Source: Massilia mucilaginosa (GTDB lineage Bacteria > Pseudomonadota > Gammaproteobacteria > Burkholderiales > Burkholderiaceae_D). From it: a DNA stretch of 64,000 nucleotides. Every line of letters begins with the position of its first letter. The stretch's first letter is position 1. The DNA is taken from contig NZ_WHJH01000016.1 in the NCBI RefSeq assembly GCF_011682145.1, positions 1 through 64,000 of the forward strand, in the 5' to 3' direction. Positions 46,593 to 55,415 of the stretch are shown piece after piece. Under the pieces are notes generated by a model. That model was not told where the DNA came from. It ran no database searches and saw nothing but the letters and a program-made list of their open reading frames with translations. A program made the position numbers and the translations under genes.

Positions 46593-48011
46593 ATGAAAAA
46601 ACTGATGCTGGCAATGAGTATTTCCCTGCTGTTCAGCGGCGCCGCGCACGCCGCCGCCGCCGCGCCGGCCCCGGCCGCCAACAAGCTGCCGCCGTACGGC
46701 AAGGACAAGCCGATCCCGGCGCCGAAGATCATCAAGAAAACCCTGGCCAACGGCCTGCAGGTGTGGGTCGTGCCGCGCCAGGGCCTGCCGCGCGTGGACT
46801 ACGTGCTGGCCGTGCGCGGCGCCGGCCTGGCCGCCGACGAGCGCAAGCTGCCCGGTTTCGCCAACCTGATGGCGGGCCTGCTCAATGAAGGCAGCACCAA
46901 GCGCGACTCGCGCGCCATTGCCGAAACGGCCCAGGGCCTGGGCGGCGAAGTCGGCGCCGGCGCCAGCCACGACGGCGTGGTGGTGTCGGCCAATGCGCTG
47001 ACCTCGAACGCCGGCCCGATGCTGCAACTGCTGGCCGAAGTGGCGCGCATGCCGGCCTTCCCGCCGCAGGAAGTCGAGCTGGGCAAGGGCAACGCGCTGG
47101 AAGGCCTGAAAGTGTCCGAGACCAGCCCGGGTTTCCGCGCCGAGCGCACGCTGAACAAGGCGGTCTTCGGCGATCACCCGTACGGCAACACCAGCCCGAG
47201 CGTGGAATCGATCAGCGCGGTCACGCCGGAATTGCTGCGCGCCGAGCACGCCAAGCGCTTCCGCCCCGACCGCAGTCTGCTGGTGATCACCGGCCGCATC
47301 GACGAAGCCGAAGCCATCAAGCTGGCCACGGCCGCTTTCGGCGACTGGAAGGCCGAGGGCGCGGCCCTGCCCGATACCCCGGGCGCCAGCCTGGCCGCCA
47401 AGCCGGTGCGCATCATCCTCCAGCGCGACGGCAGCGTGCAGTCGACCATGCGCCTGGGCAGCCCCGGCATGGCCGCCAGCGCCAGCGACTTCGTGCCGCT
47501 GCGCCTGACCAGCACCATCCTCGGCGGCGGTTTCAGCAGCCGCGTGAACCTCAACCTGCGCGAAGAAAAAGGCTACACCTACGGCGCCTCGGCCGGGGCG
47601 CGCATCTTCCGCAACGGCGGCAGCATCGTCGGCGGCGCCGATGTGCGCAACGAGGTCACCGGCGACGCGCTCAAGGAATACCTGCACGAGTACAAGCGCA
47701 TCGGCACCGAGCTGGTGCCGGAAGCGGAAATGAGCATGAACAAGCGCTACGTGGCGGGCGGCTACCTGATCAGCAACCAGATGCAGGCCGCCGTGGCCAG
47801 GACCCTGGCCGGCAACTGGCTGATCGGCCTGCCGCCGGAATTCCTCGGCCAGTACGTGCCGCTGATCCAGAAAGTCACGCCGGAGCAAGTGCGCGAGATG
47901 GGCAAGAAGTACTTTGCGCCGGAACTGCAATCGGTGGTGGTGGTGGGCGACAATGCCGCCGTGGCCGAACAGCTGAAAAAGTACGGCGAATTCACCGTCC
48001 AGCAAAAGTAA
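46593..48011 (+). CDS. M16 family protein, non-catalytic partner
   Basis: A 472-residue exported protein with the M16 fold (KKTLANGLQVWVVPR, GFANLMAGLLNEG) but no HxxEH: the zinc motif is missing. It keeps the RxxxxxxY motif (NLREEKGYTYG), which orients the substrate in inactive partner subunits. It starts 13 bp after the catalytic gene. The two probably form a heterodimeric periplasmic peptidase. Confidence 0.9.
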   Translation: MKKLMLAMSISLLFSGAAHAAAAAPAPAANKLPPYGKDKPIPAPKIIKKTLANGLQVWVVPRQGLPRVDYVLAVRGAGLAADERKLPGFANLMAGLLNEGSTKRDSRAIAETAQGLGGEVGAGASHDGVVVSANALTSNAGPMLQLLAEVARMPAFPPQEVELGKGNALEGLKVSETSPGFRAERTLNKAVFGDHPYGNTSPSVESISAVTPELLRAEHAKRFRPDRSLLVITGRIDEAEAIKLATAAFGDWKAEGAALPDTPGASLAAKPVRIILQRDGSVQSTMRLGSPGMAASASDFVPLRLTSTILGGGFSSRVNLNLREEKGYTYGASAGARIFRNGGSIVGGADVRNEVTGDALKEYLHEYKRIGTELVPEAEMSMNKRYVAGGYLISNQMQAAVARTLAGNWLIGLPPEFLGQYVPLIQKVTPEQVREMGKKYFAPELQSVVVVGDNAAVAEQLKKYGEFTVQQK

Positions 48012-48067
48012 GCCGGGAACAGGCACGCGGCCCGCCAGGGCGCGCCGCCGCTTCACCGACCGGCCCC

Positions 48068-48104
48068 AACGCCGCCTGTGCCCAAGCACCGGCGGCGTTT
48101 TTTT
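48068..48104 (+). terminator. Terminator after the M16 pair
   Basis: Arms AACGCCGCC and GGCGGCGTT, followed by a run of Ts (48098-48104). Confidence 0.85.
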
Positions 48105-48305
48105 GCCTGTCGGATGACAGCACGCCGTCCGCCAAGAGTCCAGGCCGCTGGTTTTTGAACATGAGTCACCATGAGTTAAGTTGAACTTTTGATATTACAC
48201 AGATAACATCGCCGGGTTTTCCTCTTTAAAATCAAGCTATTAGAAATCCGGATACGAAGAGCGAAAACACCGTGTTTTTTCATATCCCTCAATCAAAGGA
48301 TGCCA

Positions 48306-49937
48306 ATGAACGCACTTTCGCTCTGCTCGCTGCCGTCGCGCGGCGTGCTGGCGCTCAGTCTTGCCGCCGGGCTAACGAGCCTGCCGACAGGCGCTGCCGC
48401 CCAGACCACGCCGGCCCCGGGCGCGCTCAGCCCCGCCTGCGCCAGCTTCTACCCGGCCGACTTCAAACTGTCGAGCACGCGCAACACCGACGCCATTCCC
48501 ACCACGGCCCGTCCGGCCAAGGGCGTGGCGCTCAAGGAAGCGGCCTACAACACCTGCCTGGTGCGCGCCACCAACCACACGGCCGAGGGTGTGAGCGGCT
48601 TTTCGCGCAACGATTATTCGCGCCGCCAGGCCTTCAACGCCGACAGCTCGCAATACCTGACCTATGCGCTGAACGGCTTCTGGCAGACCTACGACGCCCG
48701 GACCTTCAACTTCAGCAAGCGCCTGCCCGGCCTGGCCGGCGACGCCGAACCGCAATGGCATCCGGCCAACGCCGACAAGCTGTACTACCTGCCGACCAAC
48801 GGCGTGGGCATGCGCCTGAACGAGCTGACGGTGTCGACCGGCGCGACGCGCGTGGTGGGCGACTTCGCGGCGCGCCTGAAAGCGCGCTGGCCGGGCGCCA
48901 ACGCGGCCTGGACCAAGTCGGAAGGCTCGCCGTCGAAGGATGGCCGCTACTGGTGCTTCATGGTCGATGATGCCAACTGGAACAGCCTGGGCGTGTTCAC
49001 CTGGGACCGCGACACCAATACCATCCTCGCCACCCTCGACACCAGGGGCGACCGTCCGGATCACGTCAGCATGAGCCCGAGCGGCAACTACTGCGTCATT
49101 TCCGGCGACAGCGCCAGCGCTACCGTCGTCGCCAACCGCGACCTGAGCAACCGCCGCAAGATCCATCCGAAATCGGAGCACTCGGACCTGGCGATCGACG
49201 CCAACGGCGACGATGTGTACGTCTCGGTCGACTACCAGGCCAACGCGGGCGACCTGTTCATGGTCAACCTGCGCACCGGCGTGCGCACCAATCTGTTCCC
49301 GACCTACGTGAACGGCTCCGCCACCGCGCTGCACCTGTCCGGCAAAGGCTTCAACAAGCCGGGCTGGGCGCTGGTATCGACCTACGCCGACAGCGGCGCG
49401 CGCCAATGGCTGCACCGAAAGATGTTCATGGTTCAACTGGCCGCCAATCCGCTCACCTACAACCTGGGCTTTACGCGCGTGACCAGCAATGGCTACTGGA
49501 GCGAGCCGCACGCCTCGGTCAACCGCGACTTGACCAAGGTGATCTTCAATTCGAACTGGGGCACCGGCAGCGACACCGATGTCGACGCCTACCTGATCGA
49601 GATTCCGGCGAGCGCCATCAAGACCATCCCGGGCGCCGGCACCCCGACCACGCCGCCACCGGCAACCCCGGCGCTGGCGATCACCCTGGGCGCGCTGACC
49701 AGGAGCGGCTACAACGCCACGTATGCCTTGACCACCAACCAGCCGGCCAAGTGCCGCGCAGCCTGGTCCGCCGGCAATGCGTACGACGCGCTGTATGACC
49801 CCATCAGCACCGCAACCGGCGGCCTGAAGCACAGCAAGGCACTCACGCTCGGTTCGACTTCCTCGCAAACCGTGTATGCGGTCTGCAAGTCGGATGTGCT
49901 GGGTAGCGAAAAGGAACAGGCCATCCTGCTCAAGTAA
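48306..49937 (+). CDS. Secreted beta-propeller-like protein
   Basis: A 543-residue exported protein: signal peptide to about residue 33 (GAAAQ), then repeated beta-rich segments (WHPANADKLYYLPTNG, DHVSMSPSGNYCVISGD, SDLAIDANGDDVYVSV, EPHASVNRDLTKVIFNSNWG), the spacing of a seven-blade propeller. C-terminal residues about 455-543 after a TPTTPPPATPAL linker form a separate domain with two cysteines. The ATG at 48306 follows AAAGGA. Function unknown; surface binding or lyase-type activity possible. Confidence 0.65.
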   Translation: MNALSLCSLPSRGVLALSLAAGLTSLPTGAAAQTTPAPGALSPACASFYPADFKLSSTRNTDAIPTTARPAKGVALKEAAYNTCLVRATNHTAEGVSGFSRNDYSRRQAFNADSSQYLTYALNGFWQTYDARTFNFSKRLPGLAGDAEPQWHPANADKLYYLPTNGVGMRLNELTVSTGATRVVGDFAARLKARWPGANAAWTKSEGSPSKDGRYWCFMVDDANWNSLGVFTWDRDTNTILATLDTRGDRPDHVSMSPSGNYCVISGDSASATVVANRDLSNRRKIHPKSEHSDLAIDANGDDVYVSVDYQANAGDLFMVNLRTGVRTNLFPTYVNGSATALHLSGKGFNKPGWALVSTYADSGARQWLHRKMFMVQLAANPLTYNLGFTRVTSNGYWSEPHASVNRDLTKVIFNSNWGTGSDTDVDAYLIEIPASAIKTIPGAGTPTTPPPATPALAITLGALTRSGYNATYALTTNQPAKCRAAWSAGNAYDALYDPISTATGGLKHSKALTLGSTSSQTVYAVCKSDVLGSEKEQAILLK

Positions 49938-50057
49938 GCGCTATTTTCACCTGTCAATGTAAGCGTATACATTGGCAGGCAAGCGACGTTTATAGGAGCA
50001 ATAGTTGCAATTGGTTATCTACGTAAGAGATAATGCGAGGCAACTACATCATTCCGT

Positions 50058-50085
50058 CCGCCGGCGTGCAAGCGCCGGCGGTTTT
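50058..50085 (+). terminator. Terminator after the propeller-like gene
   Basis: Arms CCGCCGGCG and CGCCGGCGG around TGCAAG, followed by TTTT. A second weaker hairpin (about 49950-49979, CCTGTCAATGTA arms) precedes it. Confidence 0.8.
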
Positions 50086-50139
50086 CATTTCATGCCGCCC
50101 TATCGACCACCCGAAGGCGCACTGCCCGTCCGGATCATC

Positions 50140-50688
50140 ATGCCCAATCCCCGCCTTTTCATCGCGCCATTGCTGCTGGCGGTCCTGTCCGCCTGTAGCA
50201 CCTACGTGCCGCCGCCAAGCAAGCCGACCGCGACCTTGGTCATGTACATGGAAAACGAAACCCCCACCCCACGCATGCGCATCGGCAGAGCCGTGGCTTT
50301 CGAAGATAACGAATGCGGGGCCCCGCGCACCAACCACGTCATCAACAGCGCCATTTCCATGGACGATGTCGATGAAATACCGCGCAAGCAGATTGCAGCC
50401 GAGCAGGAATTCACCTTCGCCATGGAAGCCTCGCACGTTCTGTGGGGCGGCAATTCGGGCTGTTCCGTCACCGCGACTTTCACGCCCAAGGCCGGCCAGA
50501 CCTACGACGCCCGCATGTACACACGCGGAAACTCGCAACGTTGCGAGATGATCATCGTGGACCAGGACAACCACGAGGTCCCGTCCACAAGGCCCGCATA
50601 CTCCTGCATGCACGGGATGAACGGCATCAACAAAAATGGCCAGGGCTGGTACAAGGCGATCAGTGTATCGGTCACGATTGTCAGGTAA
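50140..50688 (+). CDS. Lipoprotein (small, cysteine-bearing)
   Basis: A 182-residue lipoprotein: N-terminal MPNPRLFIAPLLLAVLSACST has the lipobox LSAC (Cys at residue 19). The mature part is beta-rich (TLVMYMENETPTPRMRIGR, FTPKAGQTYDARMYT) with four other cysteines that could pair. First of three same-strand small lipoprotein genes (50140, 50721, 51152) that share the style PKAGQxY. Outer-membrane attachment likely; role unknown. Confidence 0.7.
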   Translation: MPNPRLFIAPLLLAVLSACSTYVPPPSKPTATLVMYMENETPTPRMRIGRAVAFEDNECGAPRTNHVINSAISMDDVDEIPRKQIAAEQEFTFAMEASHVLWGGNSGCSVTATFTPKAGQTYDARMYTRGNSQRCEMIIVDQDNHEVPSTRPAYSCMHGMNGINKNGQGWYKAISVSVTIVR

Positions 50689-50720
50689 ATCATGCGCAAC
50701 GCGACATCCCCAGGTTCATC

Positions 50721-51155
50721 ATGAAACTCATCAAACCGCTTTCTCTCGCCCTCATGCTGTTGCTGGCCGCGTGTGCCGCCGACTACCACCCACGTACCAA
50801 CTACGTGCTGTTCGCGTCGGACGGTGGCTACCAGGAAGAACAGGGACCGGGCAAGCTGATCAAGGTAAGCTACATCGGACCACGCGGGGTAAACGTGTAT
50901 ATGGCCGCCAACTCGGTCCTCTACAGAAGCGCCGAAATCACCCAGCGCGAAGGAAAAACATATTTCGCGCTGTACAACGACCTGCCATCGGCGCTGAAAG
51001 ACCGGCGCAGCGATAAAGCCGTGTATTCGACCGTGGGCCACAGGGCCTTTTCCTACGCCTACATCGTACCCTTCGAAGACAATGCACCGGGCCTGCTGTC
51101 GGCTGCGGAAGTCATCGCCCGGCTCGAGACCAAGGTCAAAGGCAAGCCGCGATGA
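50721..51155 (+). CDS. Lipoprotein
   Basis: A 144-residue lipoprotein with lipobox LLAAC (Cys 18) after MKLIKPLSLALMLLLAA. The body has SYIGPRGVNVYMAANSVLYR and a tail basic at the end (KVKGKPR). Second gene of the lipoprotein trio; its stop overlaps the next start (ATGA). Confidence 0.7.
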   Translation: MKLIKPLSLALMLLLAACAADYHPRTNYVLFASDGGYQEEQGPGKLIKVSYIGPRGVNVYMAANSVLYRSAEITQREGKTYFALYNDLPSALKDRRSDKAVYSTVGHRAFSYAYIVPFEDNAPGLLSAAEVIARLETKVKGKPR

Positions 51156-51592
51156 CGCCCGTGCCCCTTATGATGAAGTGGAGCACGATCCTGGCCGTGC
51201 TGGCCCTGCTGGGCACGGCGGGCTGCGGCGAAGCCCCGATCTACCGTTCGGCTCCCATGGCGGCCGATGCCTCGGCGCTGGTCGACGCCTCCGGCAGGAT
51301 CGTCAAATGGATTTGCGCCAAGGGCGAGCGACACCGCTTGGTGGGCGACGCCAACGGAAATGCGCAGATTCCCGCCGGCGCGCGCGTGACCGTCGGCGCC
51401 TATTACAATCAGGACAGACTACGATGCCTGGCAGCGGCGAGCTTCATCCCCCAGGCCGGACAGCGCTACCGCATCGACCTGCAACTTGCCGCTGAACGTT
51501 GCAGACCCGCCATTTACATCGACGACCCCGGCACCGTCATCGGCGTACGGCTCGCGCCCGGCGTGCAGTCGGCGCGCGGCTGCGATCTCTGA
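51152..51592 (+). CDS. Lipoprotein
   Basis: A 146-residue lipoprotein with lipobox GTAGC (Cys 25). The mature protein has VDASGRIVKWICAKGERHRL and FIPQAGQRYRID, echoing the PKAGQTYD motif of the first gene of the trio, so the two may be diverged copies. Overlaps the previous stop by four bases. Confidence 0.7.
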   Translation: MTPVPLMMKWSTILAVLALLGTAGCGEAPIYRSAPMAADASALVDASGRIVKWICAKGERHRLVGDANGNAQIPAGARVTVGAYYNQDRLRCLAAASFIPQAGQRYRIDLQLAAERCRPAIYIDDPGTVIGVRLAPGVQSARGCDL

Positions 51593-51782
51593 ACCGGCCT
51601 TCCTCAACAATGGCATTTTCCATGCCATGAGACGAACTATTGCGCAACAAAATGGGCATTGAGCCAGATCAAAGGTTGTTCAGAAAGAAGCACGTATAGT
51701 TATTTGTAGCAAGCGGGGCTCAACCAACCTTTGAGCGTTGTCAAACATTGTGCAACTTTCTTTGACCGGGAGAACGACGCGC

Positions 51783-53144
51783 ATGCAAGCCCGACTGCAC
51801 CTCCCGCTCTGGATCCACCCCTTCGACCACGTCAGCTCAGCCCTGTGCGCCAAGATCACGGCGGCACTGGAACAGGCCGGCTTGCAGCCGGATCCCGGCG
51901 GCGCCCGCCCGTCCGGCTTCGGCCTGGCCCTGGTCGACGGCGTCGACGCCGCCGTGCTGGAGCGGGTGCGCAGCCTGGCCGCCGGCGCCAGCGTGCTGGC
52001 CATCGCCGTCGGCGCGCATCCCCCGGCCACGGCCGACATGTGGGCCTTGCTCGAAGCCGGCGCTTTCGACGTGCTCAACTGGACCGACGGCGCCGGCGAC
52101 GCCGCCCGCATCCAGGCCCGGCTGGAGCGGCGCGACGCCCTGCAGCGCCTGGCCGACTCGCCCGACGTGCGCAGCACCCTGGTCGGCGCCAGCCAGGCCT
52201 GGCGCGCGCTGGTGCACAGCGTGGTCGAGGTGGCCGCCTTCACCGAGTCGCCGGTCCTGATCACCGGCGAGACCGGCACCGGCAAGGACCAGGTCGCGCA
52301 ACTGATCCACCGCCTCGGCGGACACGGCGACCTCGTCGTGCTCGACTGCACCACGCTCACGCCCGAACTGGCCGGCAGCGAACTGTTCGGCCATGAGCGC
52401 GGCGCGTTCACCGGGGCCGCGAATGCGCGCGACGGCGCCTTTGCGCTGGCCGATGGCGGCGTGCTGTTCCTCGACGAAGTGGGCGAACTGCCCTTGCCGC
52501 TGCAGGCGCAGCTTTTGCGCGCGCTGCAGGAGCACACCTATAAGCGGGTCGGCAGCAATACCTGGCAGCGCTCGCGCTTCCGGCTGGTGTGCGCCACCAA
52601 CCGCAGCCTGGAAGACGAGGTGGCGAACGGGCGCTTCCGGGCCGACCTGTACCACCGCATCGCCGCCTGGCGCTGCCGCACCCCGCCCCTGCGCGAACGC
52701 AGCGACGACGTGCTGCCGCTGGCGCAGCACTTCCTGGCGCTGCTGGCAGGTCCCGGCGCGGCCTGCGGATTCGACGCCGCCGTGCGCGAATACCTGCTGC
52801 TGCGCGAATACCCCGGCAATGTGCGCGAACTGCGCCAGACCGTGGCGCGCCTGTGGTACCGCCACAGCGGCCCCGGGCCGATCACCATCGGCGACCTGGC
52901 GCCCGACGAGCGCCCCGCGCGCGGCGCGCCCGCCAGCTGGCCCGATATCCGCTTCGAAAGCGCGATCCGCGCGGCGCTCGACTTGCGCATCGGCCTGGCG
53001 CGCATCAGCCAGGCCGCCGCCGACATCGCGATCCAGCTGGTGCTGGAGCAGGAGGGCGACAACAACCAGCGCGCCGCGCTGCGCCTGGGCGTGACCGACC
53101 GCGCCTTGCAGATCAGGAGGAAGGCATGGGCCGAGGCGCACTGA
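51783..53144 (+). CDS. Sigma-54-dependent transcriptional activator
   Basis: A 453-residue bacterial enhancer-binding protein. An N-terminal part (about 1-110) looks like a degenerate receiver (LALVDGVDAAVL, LLEAGAFDVL) without a clear phosphorylation site. The AAA+ domain has Walker A (GETGTGKD, about 162), the sigma-54 contact loop ERGAFTGAAN (about 205), Walker B (GGVLFLDEVGELP), and FRADLYHRI. The C-terminal helix-turn-helix (QRAALRLGVTDRALQIRRK) is short. GGGAGA precedes the ATG. No adjacent kinase; the target is unknown. It is convergent with the GNAT gene. Confidence 0.9.
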   Translation: MQARLHLPLWIHPFDHVSSALCAKITAALEQAGLQPDPGGARPSGFGLALVDGVDAAVLERVRSLAAGASVLAIAVGAHPPATADMWALLEAGAFDVLNWTDGAGDAARIQARLERRDALQRLADSPDVRSTLVGASQAWRALVHSVVEVAAFTESPVLITGETGTGKDQVAQLIHRLGGHGDLVVLDCTTLTPELAGSELFGHERGAFTGAANARDGAFALADGGVLFLDEVGELPLPLQAQLLRALQEHTYKRVGSNTWQRSRFRLVCATNRSLEDEVANGRFRADLYHRIAAWRCRTPPLRERSDDVLPLAQHFLALLAGPGAACGFDAAVREYLLLREYPGNVRELRQTVARLWYRHSGPGPITIGDLAPDERPARGAPASWPDIRFESAIRAALDLRIGLARISQAAADIAIQLVLEQEGDNNQRAALRLGVTDRALQIRRKAWAEAH

Positions 53145-53150
53145 CTTAGC

Positions 53151-53636
53151 TTAGTCGTTCGGGATCGGCTTGACCAGGATACTGGAAGCGGGCGCGAAGC
53201 CGTATCGCCGGTAAAGATCGGCGGCGAACCGGTTGTCGTTGAACACATTGAGCATGATCCTGCGCGCCCCGAGCGCGCGCGCGCGCTGTTCGAGCAGACG
53301 CATGGCCGCGCTGCCCAAGCCCTGGCCGCGATACTCCGGCCAGATCACCCAATCGTACAGGTACACATAGGGGTCCAGCGCCGCCTGGCGCAGTTCGAAC
53401 CAGAGCGCGCCAACGTCCGCACCGGCCGCCTCGATGGCGTAGAGATGCTGCCCGCTCGCCTCCGGCTCCGCATCCGCGCAGATCTTGAGAAATGCAGCCT
53501 CGGCACTGGCACGGGCGGCTTGCGCGCTGCTGCCGTAGGCACGCGACTGTGCCTCGGCAAGCAGGGGGATCGCGCGCACGGCGTAGGCATCGAAACTGGC
53601 GCCCGACATCGGACGCAGGACGACTGTCGCCGTCAT
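53151..53636 (-). CDS. GNAT-family acetyltransferase
   Basis: A 161-residue N-acetyltransferase. The acetyl-CoA loop is VIWPEYRGQGLGSAAMRLLE (R/Q-x-x-G-x-G/A), followed by NVFNDNRFAADLYRRYGF. It is the last gene of the minus-strand cluster and overlaps the SagB-like gene by four bases. It could acetylate the cluster's product or be a resistance enzyme. Confidence 0.88.
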   Translation of the reverse strand: MTATVVLRPMSGASFDAYAVRAIPLLAEAQSRAYGSSAQAARASAEAAFLKICADAEPEASGQHLYAIEAAGADVGALWFELRQAALDPYVYLYDWVIWPEYRGQGLGSAAMRLLEQRARALGARRIMLNVFNDNRFAADLYRRYGFAPASSILVKPIPND

Positions 53637-54751
53637 CCCGGCACTACCGGCGAGCTGCTGTTGGGTTCAATATGGAGTGGATCCATCACGGTGGGAATAG
53701 TCGAACGGTTGCCCAGGGCGACAGTATAGACGTGGCTTTGGGTCAGCTGCGCACACTTGGTCAAGCGCACCGCCTGGCGGTCATCGATGGCGCAGGTCGG
53801 CGTACAGGCCAGGCCGCGCGCGGTCGCCGCCAGCAGGATGTTTTGCGCGATGTGCCCCGCTTCCAGCAAGACCACACGGTAGCCGGTTGGATGCGGATAC
53901 TTCCACATCGTCCGCTCGAAATGCGCCACCAGCACCACCAGCGCGGCCGTGTGCTCGAACCAGCGCTGCCCCGCCAGCACATCCGAGACCGACAGAAGTT
54001 CCTGATCGTTCACCAGCCCGAGCGAGTGCTCGCTGGCGCTGTAATGATAGACCCCGGGCGCCAGCCCGTCGACGCGGCGGGCATACACATACGCCTCGTA
54101 GGGATTGCGTCCGCCGCCGGAGGGGGTCAGCTTGAAGGGCAGTTGTTCCGGCGATTGCGCAAACGGCTTGACGAAGCCGGTGATGCCAAGCCCGGCGAAC
54201 AGGCATTCGGACAGATGATCGAGCCGCAGCGGCTGGTCCGAGAAGCCGCGATAGCTGCGCCGCCTGCACATGAGCGAGAGCGCGTCCGACTCCAGCTCGG
54301 GGCGCGGCAAGCTGGTGATTGTCGCGTAGCCCTGATTATCCTGGTGCAGCGCGACCGCATCGGTCGTGATCGATTTCTCGACCAGGCGCGAGGCGCTCTG
54401 GGCGGGATCCATGTACTCGGTGCCGCGAATCGAAAAATGATAGTACCCGGCCACCGCCCCCCAGGCGAAGCGCTCTTCGTATTCCTGGTCCTGCACGGCC
54501 GCCGGGCTGTGCAGGCTGACCAGCAAGGATGCCGATGTCAACGAGGCGATTTCGCGCCCGAGCGCCGCATGCGCCGCCTCGGGCAATGCACTGTACAGGG
54601 CGTAGGGATGACTCCACTGGTCGCAGGAGGCGAGTACCCAGCGGCCCAGCTCGGACAGCGCGATCTCGGTTTTGGCGACGTAGTTTTCGGCAATGAGGGC
54701 AGCGTTCGAATATCGCAATATGATGCTGCGTGCGCGTCTGATCATCAACAT
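53633..54751 (-). CDS. SagB/ThcOx-family flavin oxidase
   Basis: A 372-residue nitroreductase-fold oxidase of the SagB type. Diagnostic segments are MCRRRSYRGFSDQPLRLDHLSECL, TPSGGGRNPYEAYVYA, and LEAGHIAQNILLAATARGLACTP. In thiazole/oxazole-modified peptides, SagB-type enzymes dehydrogenate azolines to azoles; other members act on non-peptide substrates. No YcaO cyclodehydratase is found in the window. N-terminal 80 residues may bind a leader-type peptide or be structural. Coupled to the GNAT gene. Confidence 0.88.
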   Translation of the reverse strand: MLMIRRARSIILRYSNAALIAENYVAKTEIALSELGRWVLASCDQWSHPYALYSALPEAAHAALGREIASLTSASLLVSLHSPAAVQDQEYEERFAWGAVAGYYHFSIRGTEYMDPAQSASRLVEKSITTDAVALHQDNQGYATITSLPRPELESDALSLMCRRRSYRGFSDQPLRLDHLSECLFAGLGITGFVKPFAQSPEQLPFKLTPSGGGRNPYEAYVYARRVDGLAPGVYHYSASEHSLGLVNDQELLSVSDVLAGQRWFEHTAALVVLVAHFERTMWKYPHPTGYRVVLLEAGHIAQNILLAATARGLACTPTCAIDDRQAVRLTKCAQLTQSHVYTVALGNRSTIPTVMDPLHIEPNSSSPVVPG

Positions 54752-54829
54752 TTCCTTCTGGCGGGAACGATGAATCGATGTGCTGCAAGAGTCGCAACAC
54801 CTGGAAATGGGTAAGGGCTGGCGCGGCCG

Positions 54830-55348
54830 TCAGCGGCGCGGGTCCGGGTACAAGCCGTTCCCGGAAAACGTGGAAAAAGGCGATGGCGGCGCCTGGCCGG
54901 GCGCGGCCGCATTGACGGGACGCGCGCCCGCCTCTTGCTGGGCGATCAGGGCATTGTATGGATCGGCGACGCGAATCAGGCGGCCGGTATAGGCATCGAG
55001 CACGGCGAGAAAGCGGACAGGAATCAAGCTTATCCGTGGCGGAGTGCAGCGGAAATCGAACATGACGTGCACTTCTTCGGCAATCGAAGGCATGCACTGG
55101 ACGGCGATGAACATATCCTTCGCCTGCATGCGGCGCGCAAAACACTGCTGAACCTCGGGGTGCAGCAGTGCGCTCAGTACAAAGCGGTCGCCGCTGGTGC
55201 CGCCGTAGTTTTTGACGAGTTCGGAAAATTCATGCACGGCGTTGCGGATGGCGGCGCTCGTCTCTTCGGTGATCGGCGCTTCGATCGGGGCGGAGGATGT
55301 GTCGGGATCGGGGGTTTTCTTGTCTGTCGGGTCTTTTGGATTTGGCAT
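54830..55348 (-). CDS. Hypothetical protein between SagB and the HHPSLA gene
   Basis: A 172-residue soluble protein, not recognised. N-terminal 30 residues are polar and Pro/Thr-rich (KDPTDKKTPDPDTSSAP), then a helical region EFSELVKNYGGTSGDRF, a segment LLHPEVQQCFARRMQAKD, beta strands (VHVMFDFRCTPPRISLIPV), and a Pro-rich tail ending GNGLYPDPRR. Three cysteines. Lies 67 bp after the HHPSLA gene on the same strand. It may be a precursor-binding or carrier protein of the cluster (inference). Confidence 0.6.
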   Translation of the reverse strand: MPNPKDPTDKKTPDPDTSSAPIEAPITEETSAAIRNAVHEFSELVKNYGGTSGDRFVLSALLHPEVQQCFARRMQAKDMFIAVQCMPSIAEEVHVMFDFRCTPPRISLIPVRFLAVLDAYTGRLIRVADPYNALIAQQEAGARPVNAAAPGQAPPSPFSTFSGNGLYPDPRR

Positions 55349-55415
55349 GAAACTGACTCCTGAAAAAGAGACAATCGGCCCGCCCCGGCAGCGGCGGGCG
55401 TGCTGGATGATCGGA

